From NCBI GenBank assembly GCA_023429135.1, contig JAEYWD010000032.1:98556-162555 (forward strand): 64,000 nucleotides of DNA, read 5' to 3'. The translations under genes were made by a program, and so were the position numbers. Below the pieces are notes generated by a model. It was given only the letters and a program-made list of their open reading frames with translations, ran no database searches and was not told the DNA's origin. Source of the DNA: Bacteroidota bacterium. GTDB taxonomy: Bacteria; Bacteroidota; Bacteroidia; Bacteroidales; JAAUTT01. Shown in pieces: positions 45,352 through 55,205 of the stretch; within the stretch, counting starts at the first letter, position 1; every line of letters begins with the position of its first letter.

Positions 45352-46629
45352 TTATATTGAATTCGGGGTTATTATCCTGTAGTTTCCGCTTAAATGCATC
45401 AGGCTGAATAGATACAACAATCCATCGTAATAGGGGTCGAAATAGCCATCGGAGTAAGGTTCGAGTTTGGCATCCCATAAGGCTTTAACAAATTCCCGGC
45501 TCATTTGATCTTTTCCCATAATTGAAGCAGTTGCCGATGTTGACACCAATCCTAAAGAATGCCGAAGCTTTTTGTACCCACCAGCCTGAAGGATAAAATC
45601 GGGTTTCGAACCATCAAGATTGAATTGATCTTCAAAATCATTCAGCCCTTTGCTGTAAAGGAATTGCTGAAGTCTTCCGGCATAATCCTGCTGCCACTTT
45701 ATATCCTTTGCAAACCAGGAATAGTCCATGGCAATATTCATGGGAACCCTCCAGGAATCGTACCGGAATGCTGCCGGCATCCAGGATGTGGAGTGCGGGA
45801 CCCCGCTGAACTCGGTGTAATCAGTATTCAGTCCGGTTACCGGATGACATGCTCTGTGCAGAAAAACCCTTGCCGTATCGGCACAGTCGCGGTAAAACTG
45901 TTCGTGACCATCTTTGGCATATTCGGCCCAGATTTCTAAAAATGCCGGTACATGGTACGACGGATCAGTCCAGCCATAACCGAAGTCATCAGGCGTAAAA
46001 GTGATTTGTTTATGCTCAACATTAAAAATGTTCTTTATACCGCCGGTTCCGTCTTTTCCCCACATGGCGTCGAGAATCTTCCGGGCTTCTGCATAATAAT
46101 TAATGCCGGTATTGTTTCCCCAACGGTTTGATGCAAACAAAAGATCAGTAATAAAATAGAGTTCGCCATCGGAAGCTGACCCTTCTGAATTGCGTTTAAA
46201 GGTTGAGGTATTGATGCTCCAGGCAAAATAGCCTTTACGGGGTCCGTCCTGGTGCTGAAGATATACTTTTGTCCATCTCCATATGCGGTCAAATACCTCT
46301 TTTTTGTTCAGTTGAACAGCTACCATCATCCCGTACGAAAGGCCTTCGGTACGTGCATCGTGATTTTTAATATCCGAAACATAAGCCATGGAGTCGCCAA
46401 CTTCAAAATAAACTTTATTTGGTCCTTCAAACAAATCGTGATATGCTTTGGCTAATTTGGCATCTATTTCGGTTTGTTTGTAACCCATCTCAAGAAAGAT
46501 ATTACGATATTTTCCTGTAGTCCAGGCGCCTTTGGTCCATGGCTTTATGCTCGTGTTTTCGAAATAGAAATTACAAAAAACTAAAAGACTCAGAAGGAGT
46601 GATGCGATAAGTAAACTTATTTTTTTCAT
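45352..46629 (-). CDS. GH8 enzyme, probably reducing-end xylose-releasing exo-oligoxylanase
   Basis: This 425-residue secreted protein has the GH8 (alpha/alpha)6 barrel. The catalytic acid candidate is Glu95 in ARTEGLSYGMM. Further family blocks are YFAWSINTSTF, SEGSASDGELYFITDLLFAS, DPSYHVPAFLEIWAEY and PMNIAMDYSWF. GH8 contains endo-glucanases, chitosanases and Rex enzymes that cut xylose from the reducing end of xylo-oligosaccharides. The length and short N-terminus fit Rex, and the xylan-type neighbourhood supports it; this remains an inference. It lies 60 bases downstream of the parvulin-like gene on the same strand. Confidence 0.85.
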   Translation of the reverse strand: MKKISLLIASLLLSLLVFCNFYFENTSIKPWTKGAWTTGKYRNIFLEMGYKQTEIDAKLAKAYHDLFEGPNKVYFEVGDSMAYVSDIKNHDARTEGLSYGMMVAVQLNKKEVFDRIWRWTKVYLQHQDGPRKGYFAWSINTSTFKRNSEGSASDGELYFITDLLFASNRWGNNTGINYYAEARKILDAMWGKDGTGGIKNIFNVEHKQITFTPDDFGYGWTDPSYHVPAFLEIWAEYAKDGHEQFYRDCADTARVFLHRACHPVTGLNTDYTEFSGVPHSTSWMPAAFRYDSWRVPMNIAMDYSWFAKDIKWQQDYAGRLQQFLYSKGLNDFEDQFNLDGSKPDFILQAGGYKKLRHSLGLVSTSATASIMGKDQMSREFVKALWDAKLEPYSDGYFDPYYDGLLYLFSLMHLSGNYRIITPNSI

Positions 46630-46689
46630 AGATATGGTTATATGTTAATATAAAGGATAATAAAAAGAAGATAACTATTTGTTAATGAA

Positions 46690-48396
46690 TTATATTATTT
46701 GTATTATATTTTCTACCTCCTTAAAAGAAGGAACACGATAAATGGGATATTTTTCATGAGCTTGCTTAAGCAAGCTATCCTTCACCTTCATGAATTTCTG
46801 ACTTTTTAAATATAAATAAATCTGACCTTTAGATTCTTCGTATGATTTTAATCGGGTTCCATAGGCTTTTTCTTTGTACAATAAAACTACTTGATTATTC
46901 AGCTTAAAGGGGCCGCAAAAGGTATTGTCTTTTGCTTCTAATGTTTGGTTTAAGAACTCAGCAGGATATTTCAGGCTATCCGAATACATGATCATATTAT
47001 TGTCTTGAATTGACTTTATTTTGAGATATAAAAGATTATTTTTTATCTTCTCCCGGAATAAAAAGGTATCAACATCACCAATAGCCATTTTAGCAGCCAT
47101 GGCTTCATATTCCGAATCAAAAGTGAGCATTGTTACTTTCGTACGGATACTGCCAGTATAATCCTGCGGGTGGTCATTATAATAAGCCTTACATTCAATA
47201 TCTCTCACAGCAACTTTATTAAATAATTCTTCTTCAAACTTTTGTAATGCAAGTTTATTTCTAAGATCTCTTTTCAACGACAAAAACTTTGCATCCTTAT
47301 CAAAATTAGTTACACATGCATCTTTAACCATATGGGCCGATAATATAAAATAGTACAAAAAGTTAATAATATCGTCGCGTTTACTAAAGTTTAACCTTAT
47401 GGGAAGATTCCTGTAATACTTTAAAAAATCGGCACATTTTACCTGAACCGGGATTCCATTAAAAGAATAATTCATAAGGATATCCTTTAAATAGGGCTTA
47501 AAATGGATGTCTTTGGGATCTGAACAATGATTTATAAAACATTGAATCAAGTCGTCGCTCAGCTTTGTTTCATTTAATTGAATATTAGCTCTTTGTAGTA
47601 TTGACTTTTCATAACGATCATATAGACTATCTTCCTTTATTTTATTTAAAGTCAATTCTAATTTCTGCTTTTCCAAATTAAATGGTTTTTTCCCATTTTG
47701 GCGGATCGAATCAACGCGGATTAAATAAACAGCATTAGAAAATTCATCATACCGGGCATCAACCGGCCCCGAAACTTCACCAACTTTTAATGATTCAATC
47801 TGATATTGCAGGTGCCAGAAATCCAATGATGGCCATATTAGTTCGTTATTGGAATACTTTATGGAATCATTATTTGCATTTTTAAGTCTATCAAAAAAAA
47901 CATCAGAGGACCTTTGTTCTTTTAAAGCATTAGTGTAGGTTTTCCGGTTCTTAAACTGAATAAGTGAAAAATTCACGATCTTTGACATCTTATCGTAAGC
48001 TTCCTTTACTTTAACCGGAGTAACGATAATTTTTGAATTTATGTTTGCTATGTAGAATGGACTTCCCTTTTGAATAAGGACATAATTTTCAAAGCCAACA
48101 GCTTGCTCTTCCAAATCTACCCTTTTTAGCATACCATTTTCAATGGCACAATTTGTTAATAAAAGACCGTTCAGGTAATTATTGTACCAGTTGTTTAAAT
48201 CAGAAGAGTCAACCTTCCTGAAATTCGTAGATGTTATGTAATTTCTGAGATCTCTGATAAAAAAAGGTTTACTAACAGTAACTGCTCCTACATGAATTAG
48301 TGTATCGGCATAATTACTTGTATTTTGAGCGGGAGAATCTGTCCAACCGGAGCAAAGTAAACAAGAAAAAAAAATAATTAAAAATCGTTTTGTCAT
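46690..48396 (-). CDS. Secreted parvulin-like (SurA/PrsA-type) peptidyl-prolyl isomerase homologue
   Basis: The 568-residue protein has a signal peptide and a SurA-like arrangement. A helical N-terminal part is followed by one or two parvulin-like segments; IESLKVGEVSGPVDARYDEF near residues 202-221 matches the core parvulin turn. A second, weaker one is around LEAKDNTFCGPFKLNNQVVL. Parvulins catalyse proline isomerisation and help fold outer-membrane or secreted proteins. Both domains look degenerate, so it may be a chaperone without isomerase activity. It sits between a small secreted protein gene and GH8. Foldases are not a usual part of a PUL. Confidence 0.7.
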   Translation of the reverse strand: MTKRFLIIFFSCLLCSGWTDSPAQNTSNYADTLIHVGAVTVSKPFFIRDLRNYITSTNFRKVDSSDLNNWYNNYLNGLLLTNCAIENGMLKRVDLEEQAVGFENYVLIQKGSPFYIANINSKIIVTPVKVKEAYDKMSKIVNFSLIQFKNRKTYTNALKEQRSSDVFFDRLKNANNDSIKYSNNELIWPSLDFWHLQYQIESLKVGEVSGPVDARYDEFSNAVYLIRVDSIRQNGKKPFNLEKQKLELTLNKIKEDSLYDRYEKSILQRANIQLNETKLSDDLIQCFINHCSDPKDIHFKPYLKDILMNYSFNGIPVQVKCADFLKYYRNLPIRLNFSKRDDIINFLYYFILSAHMVKDACVTNFDKDAKFLSLKRDLRNKLALQKFEEELFNKVAVRDIECKAYYNDHPQDYTGSIRTKVTMLTFDSEYEAMAAKMAIGDVDTFLFREKIKNNLLYLKIKSIQDNNMIMYSDSLKYPAEFLNQTLEAKDNTFCGPFKLNNQVVLLYKEKAYGTRLKSYEESKGQIYLYLKSQKFMKVKDSLLKQAHEKYPIYRVPSFKEVENIIQII

Positions 48397-48496
48397 GCTT
48401 AAATAGTGTAAAAACCCTTTATAACCAGATAGTTTTGTTTATTAATTTATTCCCCCCAAATAATTGAGGTGTAAGGGATTTTATGCTACATTAAGA

Positions 48497-48880
48497 CTAG
48501 TAGCAATTTATGGTAATACTTGCAGAACCACTGCTAATATAATTAGTATTCCACCAATTGTTAAGAATAACTATAACTATCTGATCCGAAGTAAAGCCTG
48601 GGTTGGCTGCTCCACTATTTCCCGACCCGCTTTTATTTTGATTATCAGTACAAACACCGATAGTACCAAGATGAGTACTTCCTATGGAAGTTATATTAGA
48701 ACTCCAACCATGTGTTGCGCGGGAACTAATTGCATATGAGTAGTTATATCCACCGTGAATTACTGTAACATTAAATACCTGCTGAGTATTACCTGGTTGA
48801 CTTGATGAATAGGAAAAGGTTTGTGAAAATCCTGTTAAACTGATTAATACAAATGCTAGAATTAAAAATAGATTTTTCAT
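48497..48880 (-). CDS. Small secreted protein of unknown function
   Basis: This 127-residue product has a clear signal peptide (MKNLFLILAFVLISLTGFSQ). The mature part of about 107 residues is rich in Ser, Gly, Asn and Thr, with few charged residues, two cysteines (GVCTDN, and CY at the C-terminus) and aromatic motifs (HGGYNYSYAIS, WWNTNYIS). The cysteines could form one disulfide. No family was recognised. It is 100 bases upstream of the parvulin-like gene, same strand, and a decayed duplicate lies nearby at 49231-49430. The low-charge, beta-prone character suggests an extracellular or surface protein. Confidence 0.75.
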   Translation of the reverse strand: MKNLFLILAFVLISLTGFSQTFSYSSSQPGNTQQVFNVTVIHGGYNYSYAISSRATHGWSSNITSIGSTHLGTIGVCTDNQNKSGSGNSGAANPGFTSDQIVIVILNNWWNTNYISSGSASITINCY

Positions 48881-49230
48881 GAGATAATTAGTTTTAATTG
48901 TTAAATGTAATTTACTTATCTGATGTATAAAGGGTTATATTGTTATTCCAAATTTTGGTTTATTCAGCAACAAGTTAATATTTTCAAATTCCTGCCTTTT
49001 CTAAAAAAGGCTGTCGATCAATCAATTTTCATTTTATAGAATATATTATACAATCGGTTAGAAGGCAATAATTTACTGTAAAAACAGTCCGGCAGATTTG
49101 TATAAAAACGGATACAATTATGTTTGAACGTCTTTGAGACCTACTCTATAGTAACCACGAAAATTCATTAGTAATTATTGTTTTGAGCAGAATTATCATT
49201 ATGAATTTACTTAATTATAATAATTCTATA

Positions 49231-49430
49231 TTAATGTAGATACAGAACTAGTTGTATTGATGATGATTAAATAATTCTGATCAGAAGTAAGGCTTGACTT
49301 CGGTGGTCCACTATTATCTAGCACATTTCAATAGTTTCAAAATTATATTTTTGGAAACAAATACCTAAGGAACCAGGATGCTACTTCTTATGACTGTTAT
49401 ATTTTACACAAAAAAATCAAATGGATGCGA
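49231..49430 (-). pseudogene. Decayed duplicate of the small secreted protein gene
   Basis: The segment aligns by eye with the gene at 48497-48880. TCTGATCAGAAGTAAGGCTT matches TCTGATCCGAAGTAAAGCCT, GGTCCACTATTATCTAGC matches GCTCCACTATTTCCCGAC, and ACCAGGATGCTACTTCTTAT matches ACCAAGATGAGTACTTCCTA. Frame-breaking differences leave no long open frame, and the signal-peptide end is missing. This indicates a tandem duplication followed by decay. Confidence 0.7.
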
Positions 49431-49483
49431 ATATAACGGTATTCAACGGTTGTAAAATTTTAATAAATCTGAAATGAGAAGGG

Positions 49484-49513
49484 AAAGAGGAATACCTTTG
49501 AGTATTCCTCTTT
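49484..49513. terminator. Hairpin downstream of SusD (minus strand)
   Basis: AAAGAGGAATAC pairs perfectly over 12 bases with GTATTCCTCTTT around a CTTTGA loop. It is placed at the 3' end of the minus-strand SusC/SusD unit. The T-tract is better on the plus strand (TTTTT) than on the minus strand, so termination or 3'-end protection are both possible. Confidence 0.7.
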
Positions 49514-49550
49514 TTAAAAATACAATAAGATTTAACTTAATCCTTTGACA

Positions 49551-51395
49551 TTAGTATCCTGGATTTTGATCACACAATGGGTTTGCCTGCAACTCATCGG
49601 TTGGTATTGGCATATCCATTTTTTGCAAGCTGAAATCAAAGTTTCGTACAGTATGCCACGAATCTTGATCAAGTGCAGTACCTACACCTTTAGGATAATT
49701 GCGCTCAATATGGTCCTGAATAAATCCTGAACGAATCAAATCAGGCGCTACGGTCCATTCAGCATTAAATTCCTTGAGGCGCTCCATTCCAAGAGCAACC
49801 AGCCATACATCAGAAGTAAAACCTTTGGTGGCCTTTAGCTGTGTGTAATAAGTTTTGGCATCAGGAACAGTCACCAAAGTTTCGTTGAATGCAAGGGGAT
49901 ATTTAGTAGGTACCACTACATTGGCATCACCCTTATCTTTATAATACTGAGCTATTTGCTGATAATATGGGAGATATGTGGAAGTTAACTGAGCTGATTT
50001 TCCTACTTCAAGATTACCAAATGCCCGTTCCCGAATTTGGTTAATGTAACTCCATGCGGTGGGATCGTTAGGTCCATTTAACCTGAACAGACACTCTGCA
50101 TAGTCAAATAGTACACTTGCATAGCGTTTATAATATACCTGTATAGGCCCCCACATTGCACTCCAATCGGTACGACATGAGCGCCAGAATTTTAAACTCC
50201 AGATTGCAGGAGCTAATTCACCACTTTGAGCCCACTTGTACTTGTTAGCAGCGCCAAGATCTACCTGCAGATATGGATTGAACCCGTAATTTGTAGCAGA
50301 TTTCCAATCCGGATTAATATTTGCTACCTTGCCGGTTACACCTGAAGCTTCACGGCGTTTATCGCCTGGCTCATAGGAGCTCCACCATTCCCATGAAAGG
50401 TAAAGCGTTCCCCATCCGCCAGTTCCAGGAAAACCTGTAAAATAGGTAAACCAGTCGTGAGCGCCAGTCAGATTGCTCCAACTATTCCACTGTGAACCTT
50501 CGTCGTAAACGGTTTCCCAAATGGCTTCTTTTGTCCAAACAGCACCCGGATCCCATAATGTTGTAAAAGAAGGATTTAATGCGTAATGACCACTATTTAT
50601 TACTTGTAATAGTATATCGGCTGCTAATTGGTAATTTTCCTGAGCTTTATCAGGAATTCTATAAGCTTTCCACATATAACATTCTGCGAGGTATGAGAGG
50701 GCAAACCCTTTTGTCATGCGACCATACTGTCCGCCATTTGGTATCCAGTCAAGTTCATCTTTCGCTATCTTTAGATCAGCAATGATAAAGTCCCACATTT
50801 CGTTATAATCTTTTGCGCGTGCTTTGGCAGGGGTGTTAGAATAGGTTTCGCCAGCTATTAGCAAAGGTACACGCCCGAAAGTTTTTGCAAGCCAATTATA
50901 AAAGAATGCACGGATACACCTTGCTTCGCCATCCATCACTCTTTTTAAAGCTGGGGTAATATTGTGTACCGTATCTGAAGCTGCCAGACCAGCAATAAAG
51001 TCGTTGCAGGTAGCAATTGCTTTGTAGGCATGTGACCAACCAGCCAGTAATTCAGAGCTACCAGCATTCCAGCTTTGGGTGTTCCATTGTTTGTCCCATC
51101 CAGTAGCCGTGGTCTCCATAGTTGGGTGGGAACCTACAAACAGGTTCGGTTTAATTCCCCATCCATCGTTGGCAATATCACCATTGCCGTCCCCATCAAT
51201 GTCTCCGCAATTGTACATCAAATCGTAGCAACCTGTAAGGCCTTGCCTGGCATCCTTATCAGATTTGAACATCTGATCTGCAGCCAGCAGAGAATAGCGG
51301 TCTACCTCCAAATAGTCTTCGTTTTCGCAGGAGGTTATTCCAAAGAGTAATAACCCACTCAAAGCTGTGAATAATATATATAATTTATTTTTCAT
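49551..51395 (-). CDS. SusD-like glycan-binding lipoprotein (second pair)
   Basis: The 614-residue protein has a lipoprotein signal with Cys23 (GITSCENE) and SusD/RagB hallmarks: ARCIRAFFYNWLAKTFGRVPL, AECYMWKAYRIPDKAQENYQ, FDYAECLFRLNGPNDP, and the C-terminal MPIPTDELQANPLCDQNPGY typical of the family. It pairs with the SusC immediately upstream (28-base gap). It should bind glycan at the surface and close the SusC pore. The glycan is unknown; GH8 downstream hints at xylan-type oligosaccharides. Confidence 0.93.
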   Translation of the reverse strand: MKNKLYILFTALSGLLLFGITSCENEDYLEVDRYSLLAADQMFKSDKDARQGLTGCYDLMYNCGDIDGDGNGDIANDGWGIKPNLFVGSHPTMETTATGWDKQWNTQSWNAGSSELLAGWSHAYKAIATCNDFIAGLAASDTVHNITPALKRVMDGEARCIRAFFYNWLAKTFGRVPLLIAGETYSNTPAKARAKDYNEMWDFIIADLKIAKDELDWIPNGGQYGRMTKGFALSYLAECYMWKAYRIPDKAQENYQLAADILLQVINSGHYALNPSFTTLWDPGAVWTKEAIWETVYDEGSQWNSWSNLTGAHDWFTYFTGFPGTGGWGTLYLSWEWWSSYEPGDKRREASGVTGKVANINPDWKSATNYGFNPYLQVDLGAANKYKWAQSGELAPAIWSLKFWRSCRTDWSAMWGPIQVYYKRYASVLFDYAECLFRLNGPNDPTAWSYINQIRERAFGNLEVGKSAQLTSTYLPYYQQIAQYYKDKGDANVVVPTKYPLAFNETLVTVPDAKTYYTQLKATKGFTSDVWLVALGMERLKEFNAEWTVAPDLIRSGFIQDHIERNYPKGVGTALDQDSWHTVRNFDFSLQKMDMPIPTDELQANPLCDQNPGY

Positions 51396-51422
51396 ATTTC
51401 TTTAATGTTTAAAATGTAACAA

Positions 51423-54400
51423 TTAGAATTGCAGATTCACACCGAATGAATATGTACGAGGCATTGGGTAACGACCTGTATCCACACCTGTAAAGAGAAC
51501 GCTTCCTTGTCCTGCCTCAGGGTCACCATATTTTTTGTAACTTGAGAAGCATGCTAAGTTTTGAATGGAAGCGTAAATACGAACACTTTGGAGGTGTAAT
51601 GGCTGAAGCAATTTACTACTGAAATTATACCCAAGCTGAACATTGCTTATTTTCAGAAAATCGCCTTTTTTAATCCATTTATCAGAAGCACGCATATTAA
51701 AGTTATTATCGAGAATTGACAACTTAGAAAGCGTATTGCTTTGATTTGATGGAGTCCACGCCTCATCAGATGCATCTTTCAAAATATTTGGAGTAGTACC
51801 GTTGTCAGACTGTACCATGTTAGACAATGTCATAGCCGAGTAAGAATTGATCTTTTGACCATATACACCGTAGGCATAAACAGAGAAATCCCAGTTCTTA
51901 TAACTAGCTGTTAAGTTGAAGCCATAGTTTATTTTTGGGAAACCATTTCCCAGAACGGTTCTGTCTTGGTCATTAATATAACCATCCCCGTTGAGATCTT
52001 TATACTTAAAATCACCAGGCGATGTTTTTTCCTCTTGGTATGCTTTTACGTCTTTATTCGCGGCTTTCGCTGCAGTGTTGAGAGCATCAATTTCTGCCTG
52101 TGTTTGGAATACTCCTTCTACTACATATCCATAGAAAGATCCAACAGCTTCACCTTCTTTGCTGATAGAGTGTCCTGTCCATTTAACACCGGAATCAGAG
52201 CCAACTGCACCCACATTTGATCCATCATTGGTACTCCCTGTATTTGATTTATATAAAGGGGATCCCATTGTTATAACTTTGTTTTTCAGGGATGAACCTG
52301 TTAATGAGGCGCCAATGGTCCAATCGTTATTTAGCTTCTTGTTGTAATTAAAACTGAGTTCAAGACCGTTATTGCGGATTTCGCCATAGTTGGTATAAAC
52401 GCTGGTGTATCCTGCAGAAGGGCGTATGGTTTTATACAACAACAGATCTTTGGATGTTCTTATAAAATAATCAGCAGTAATACTCAAAGTATTGTTTAAT
52501 AATCCCAGGTCAATTCCAACATTAGTTTGTTCGTTTGTTTCCCATTTCAGTTTGGTATCTACTAACAAAGCAACTGTACCATTGTCAGTTAAAGCTGTTG
52601 TGGCTATACCAGCCACGCCGTCTTCAGTATAAAAATTATACATAACAGAACTCGAAGTCAAACCAGAAACAGCTTTAGCTCCTTCACTTCCGGAGTTACC
52701 AGTTTGTCCCCAACCTAAACGAAGTTTAAGGTTACTGATAGCTGTAATGCTTTTAAGGAAATCTTCCTCGGAAATACGCCATGCTAAAGCGGCTGAAGGG
52801 AAAGTACCCCAACGGTTACCGGAACCAAAGTTTGAAGAACCGTCGCGACGTAAAGTTGCTGTTACGATATAACGATCTTTCAAGCTATAGGTAGCACGTC
52901 CAAAGTATGATATTGTGTGAACTTCATCATTATACCACCCATCACCTGTTCTTGATTTTTGATCGCTGGTCAGGGCAATTTTACGGACGTTTTCGGCCGA
53001 GAAATCTTTAGCATAAGATGAGAGCTGCATTCCAAAGAATTTACTTACAGAATTCCCTGCCATAAAAGTCAGGTTATGGATATCATTTTTCAAATTATAA
53101 GTAAGATAATTTTCAATGGCAATATTGTTATTTTGGTTCTGCTGAAGACTAAATTCATACCTGGTATCGTAACCAGTCAGGTCAATCATTGTTAGGCCGT
53201 CATTCATATAGCGCTTTTTATTACCCCAGAATCTATTATAACTCCAGGTGGTGTAATTGTAAGAAGCTATAGATCTAAACTCTAATCCTTTGAATAGTTT
53301 AATATTAGCGTAAACACTGGTAAGTATCCGGTTGTTTTTATTTAAACCGTTATTTTCCTTTTGTTCTGCGTAAATATTACCTGCATTACCAATACCTCCA
53401 TCATATTGTCCTACTCCGGTTTGTATCCCAATTCCAAAAGTTCCATTGCTATTTACTACATTAGGGCTAACATAAGCACCTGTGATGGGGTCCACATAAT
53501 CCATAGTGGGACAAGTAAATGCCAGGTCACGTAGTGAAGAAAGGTTGCCGTTATTACCAAAACCAGCGTTACTACCATGTGATTCATCATGAGAGAAGTT
53601 GATTTCGCCACCCACTTCAATAAAACTGGCCACTTTTGATGAGGTATTGAGACGAGCTGTCAATCTTTTGTAATTTGTATTAACAATAATACCGTCGTGG
53701 TTCAAATAACCTAATGATAGACTAGTCTGGGTTTTTTCAGTACCTCCTGAAGCAGAAAGATTATATTGTTGTTTAACGCCAACACGTGTCATTTCCTTTT
53801 GCCAGTCAATGAACTTTCTCTTTCCATCATACTGTGCCGCGAAAACCTGGTTCTGGAGCTGTGCACCATCATTTGCCCGGGCAGTCCGTATATTTTTAGC
53901 ATATTGGTCAACACCACCAACATCCAAGGTATTGGATAAGGTCTGTAATCCATAATCTGCTGAAAAAGTGAGATGAGTCGTTCCCGCTTTTCCACGTTTA
54001 GTGGTTATCATTATTACTCCATTGGCTCCGGCAGCACCATATATTGCTGTAGCAGAAGCATCCTTTAAAATTTCAATACTCTGTATGTCGCTTGGGTTAA
54101 GGAAATTAGCATTAGTTCCTACCTGTACTCCATCGACTACATATAAAGGGTTAGCGTTTCCATTAATGGTTGCAACACCACGAATACGGATTGCTGCGTT
54201 AGCTTCCGGAGCACCGTCTTGTGCTGTTACCATCACACCTGCAGCTACTCCTTGTAAACCTTGTACAAGGTTAGTAGGACTTTTTTTCATTAGATCTTCA
54301 CTGCTAACGGAAGCCACAGATCCCGAAATATCGCTCTTCTTGGCAGTACCGTAACCAACAACTACAATTTCTTCCAGACTTTTTACATCCTCAGTAAGCT

Positions 54401-54767
54401 TCACGTCTATTGTTGATTGCCCTGCATAAGGGACTTTTTCGGTGGTATAGCCTACAAAGGTAAAGATTAACACAGAGTTAGAGCTGGGTACTTCAATTGA
54501 GTAACGACCATCTGCATCAGAAACAGTTCCCAAAGTGGTTCCTTCAATAATTACGTTAACCCCTACAATGGGCTCATTGGTAATAGCATCGGTAATTGTT
54601 CCTGTAACCTTCGCTTTTTGATTGCTGATTTCACCGGCAGGTTTTACAAGAGCCGAAGCATTTAATGTCACCAAAAAGCTTAGTATAACGCTAAGCCTCA
54701 GTGATAGTAGTAGTAACCTTAGTTTCCGCTTGGGGAAACAACTAATCCAATAATTGTTTTTCTTCAT
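51423..54767 (-). CDS. SusC-like TonB-dependent receptor (second pair, no STN domain)
   Basis: This 1114-residue outer-membrane receptor has a signal peptide, a carboxypeptidase-regulatory-like domain (about 53-125; KVTGTITDAITNEP), the VVVVGYGT-like motif EIVVVGYGT at 133-141, and a plug (YVVDGVQ, ILKDASATAIYGAAGANGVI). A long beta barrel follows, ending in GVNLQF. The absence of an STN domain means it should not signal through FecR, unlike the 39454 receptor. It therefore depends on another regulator, perhaps the HTCS. Imports oligosaccharides using TonB energy. Confidence 0.95.
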   Translation of the reverse strand: MKKNNYWISCFPKRKLRLLLLSLRLSVILSFLVTLNASALVKPAGEISNQKAKVTGTITDAITNEPIVGVNVIIEGTTLGTVSDADGRYSIEVPSSNSVLIFTFVGYTTEKVPYAGQSTIDVKLTEDVKSLEEIVVVGYGTAKKSDISGSVASVSSEDLMKKSPTNLVQGLQGVAAGVMVTAQDGAPEANAAIRIRGVATINGNANPLYVVDGVQVGTNANFLNPSDIQSIEILKDASATAIYGAAGANGVIMITTKRGKAGTTHLTFSADYGLQTLSNTLDVGGVDQYAKNIRTARANDGAQLQNQVFAAQYDGKRKFIDWQKEMTRVGVKQQYNLSASGGTEKTQTSLSLGYLNHDGIIVNTNYKRLTARLNTSSKVASFIEVGGEINFSHDESHGSNAGFGNNGNLSSLRDLAFTCPTMDYVDPITGAYVSPNVVNSNGTFGIGIQTGVGQYDGGIGNAGNIYAEQKENNGLNKNNRILTSVYANIKLFKGLEFRSIASYNYTTWSYNRFWGNKKRYMNDGLTMIDLTGYDTRYEFSLQQNQNNNIAIENYLTYNLKNDIHNLTFMAGNSVSKFFGMQLSSYAKDFSAENVRKIALTSDQKSRTGDGWYNDEVHTISYFGRATYSLKDRYIVTATLRRDGSSNFGSGNRWGTFPSAALAWRISEEDFLKSITAISNLKLRLGWGQTGNSGSEGAKAVSGLTSSSVMYNFYTEDGVAGIATTALTDNGTVALLVDTKLKWETNEQTNVGIDLGLLNNTLSITADYFIRTSKDLLLYKTIRPSAGYTSVYTNYGEIRNNGLELSFNYNKKLNNDWTIGASLTGSSLKNKVITMGSPLYKSNTGSTNDGSNVGAVGSDSGVKWTGHSISKEGEAVGSFYGYVVEGVFQTQAEIDALNTAAKAANKDVKAYQEEKTSPGDFKYKDLNGDGYINDQDRTVLGNGFPKINYGFNLTASYKNWDFSVYAYGVYGQKINSYSAMTLSNMVQSDNGTTPNILKDASDEAWTPSNQSNTLSKLSILDNNFNMRASDKWIKKGDFLKISNVQLGYNFSSKLLQPLHLQSVRIYASIQNLACFSSYKKYGDPEAGQGSVLFTGVDTGRYPMPRTYSFGVNLQF

Positions 54768-55205
54768 AGTTTTAGTTTGTTAGATAATAATTATGTTTAA
54801 TAAACTGAGATTTTGATTTTCATTAGTAAGTTATTGTCTGTGATCTTACTCTCACCTGGTTTTTGTAATTGTAATCGTTTGCAAAAATTAATTAGTAATT
54901 AGTTATTCTTTATGTGTTGCATAGTAGCCGAACTGCAACGTCCCAAAAGTATTGGATCATTTAATTAAGATTTGTCAGTTTTCGACAAAAAGCTATAAAA
55001 ATTTATTCTTTTATGAATGATTATGAGAGGCTTTCAAATTTTGAACATAAAAATGAAAGGATTTTGCTAGTTGATAAAAAGCTTGTTTTTAGGTCATTTT
55101 ATAACGGATTTCCATCCATTTTCTGGAAATTGGATTTATAATGCACCAATTCCGGGTGCTTTTTCTTTTTTCTTTTTACTTTTACTTCTCTCAATTTCAA
55201 ACATT
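54768..55205. other. Divergent intergenic region
   Basis: An AT-rich region of 438 bases between the second SusC (minus) and the amidotransferase-like gene (plus). Apart from the candidate -7 box at 54944 nothing else stands out. The plus-strand frame is open from 55071, but that part is hydrophobic and precedes a better start at 55206. Confidence 0.5.
54944..54951 (-). promoter_or_regulatory. Candidate -7 box (TACTTTTG on the minus strand)
   Basis: On the minus strand this reads TACTTTTG, a full TAnnTTTG match about 177 bases upstream of the second SusC. No TTTG -33 box stands at 19-21 bases, so the assignment is tentative and would imply a long leader. Confidence 0.35.

Larger units (their letters stand above)
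48881..49550. other. 670-base region between small secreted protein and SusD
   Basis: No intact gene is visible. It contains the probable promoter of the small secreted protein gene (not resolved to a clear -7 box), a short CCTTTT/AAAAGG hairpin near 48998-49014, the decayed gene copy at 49231-49430, and a strong hairpin at 49484-49513. Confidence 0.6.
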
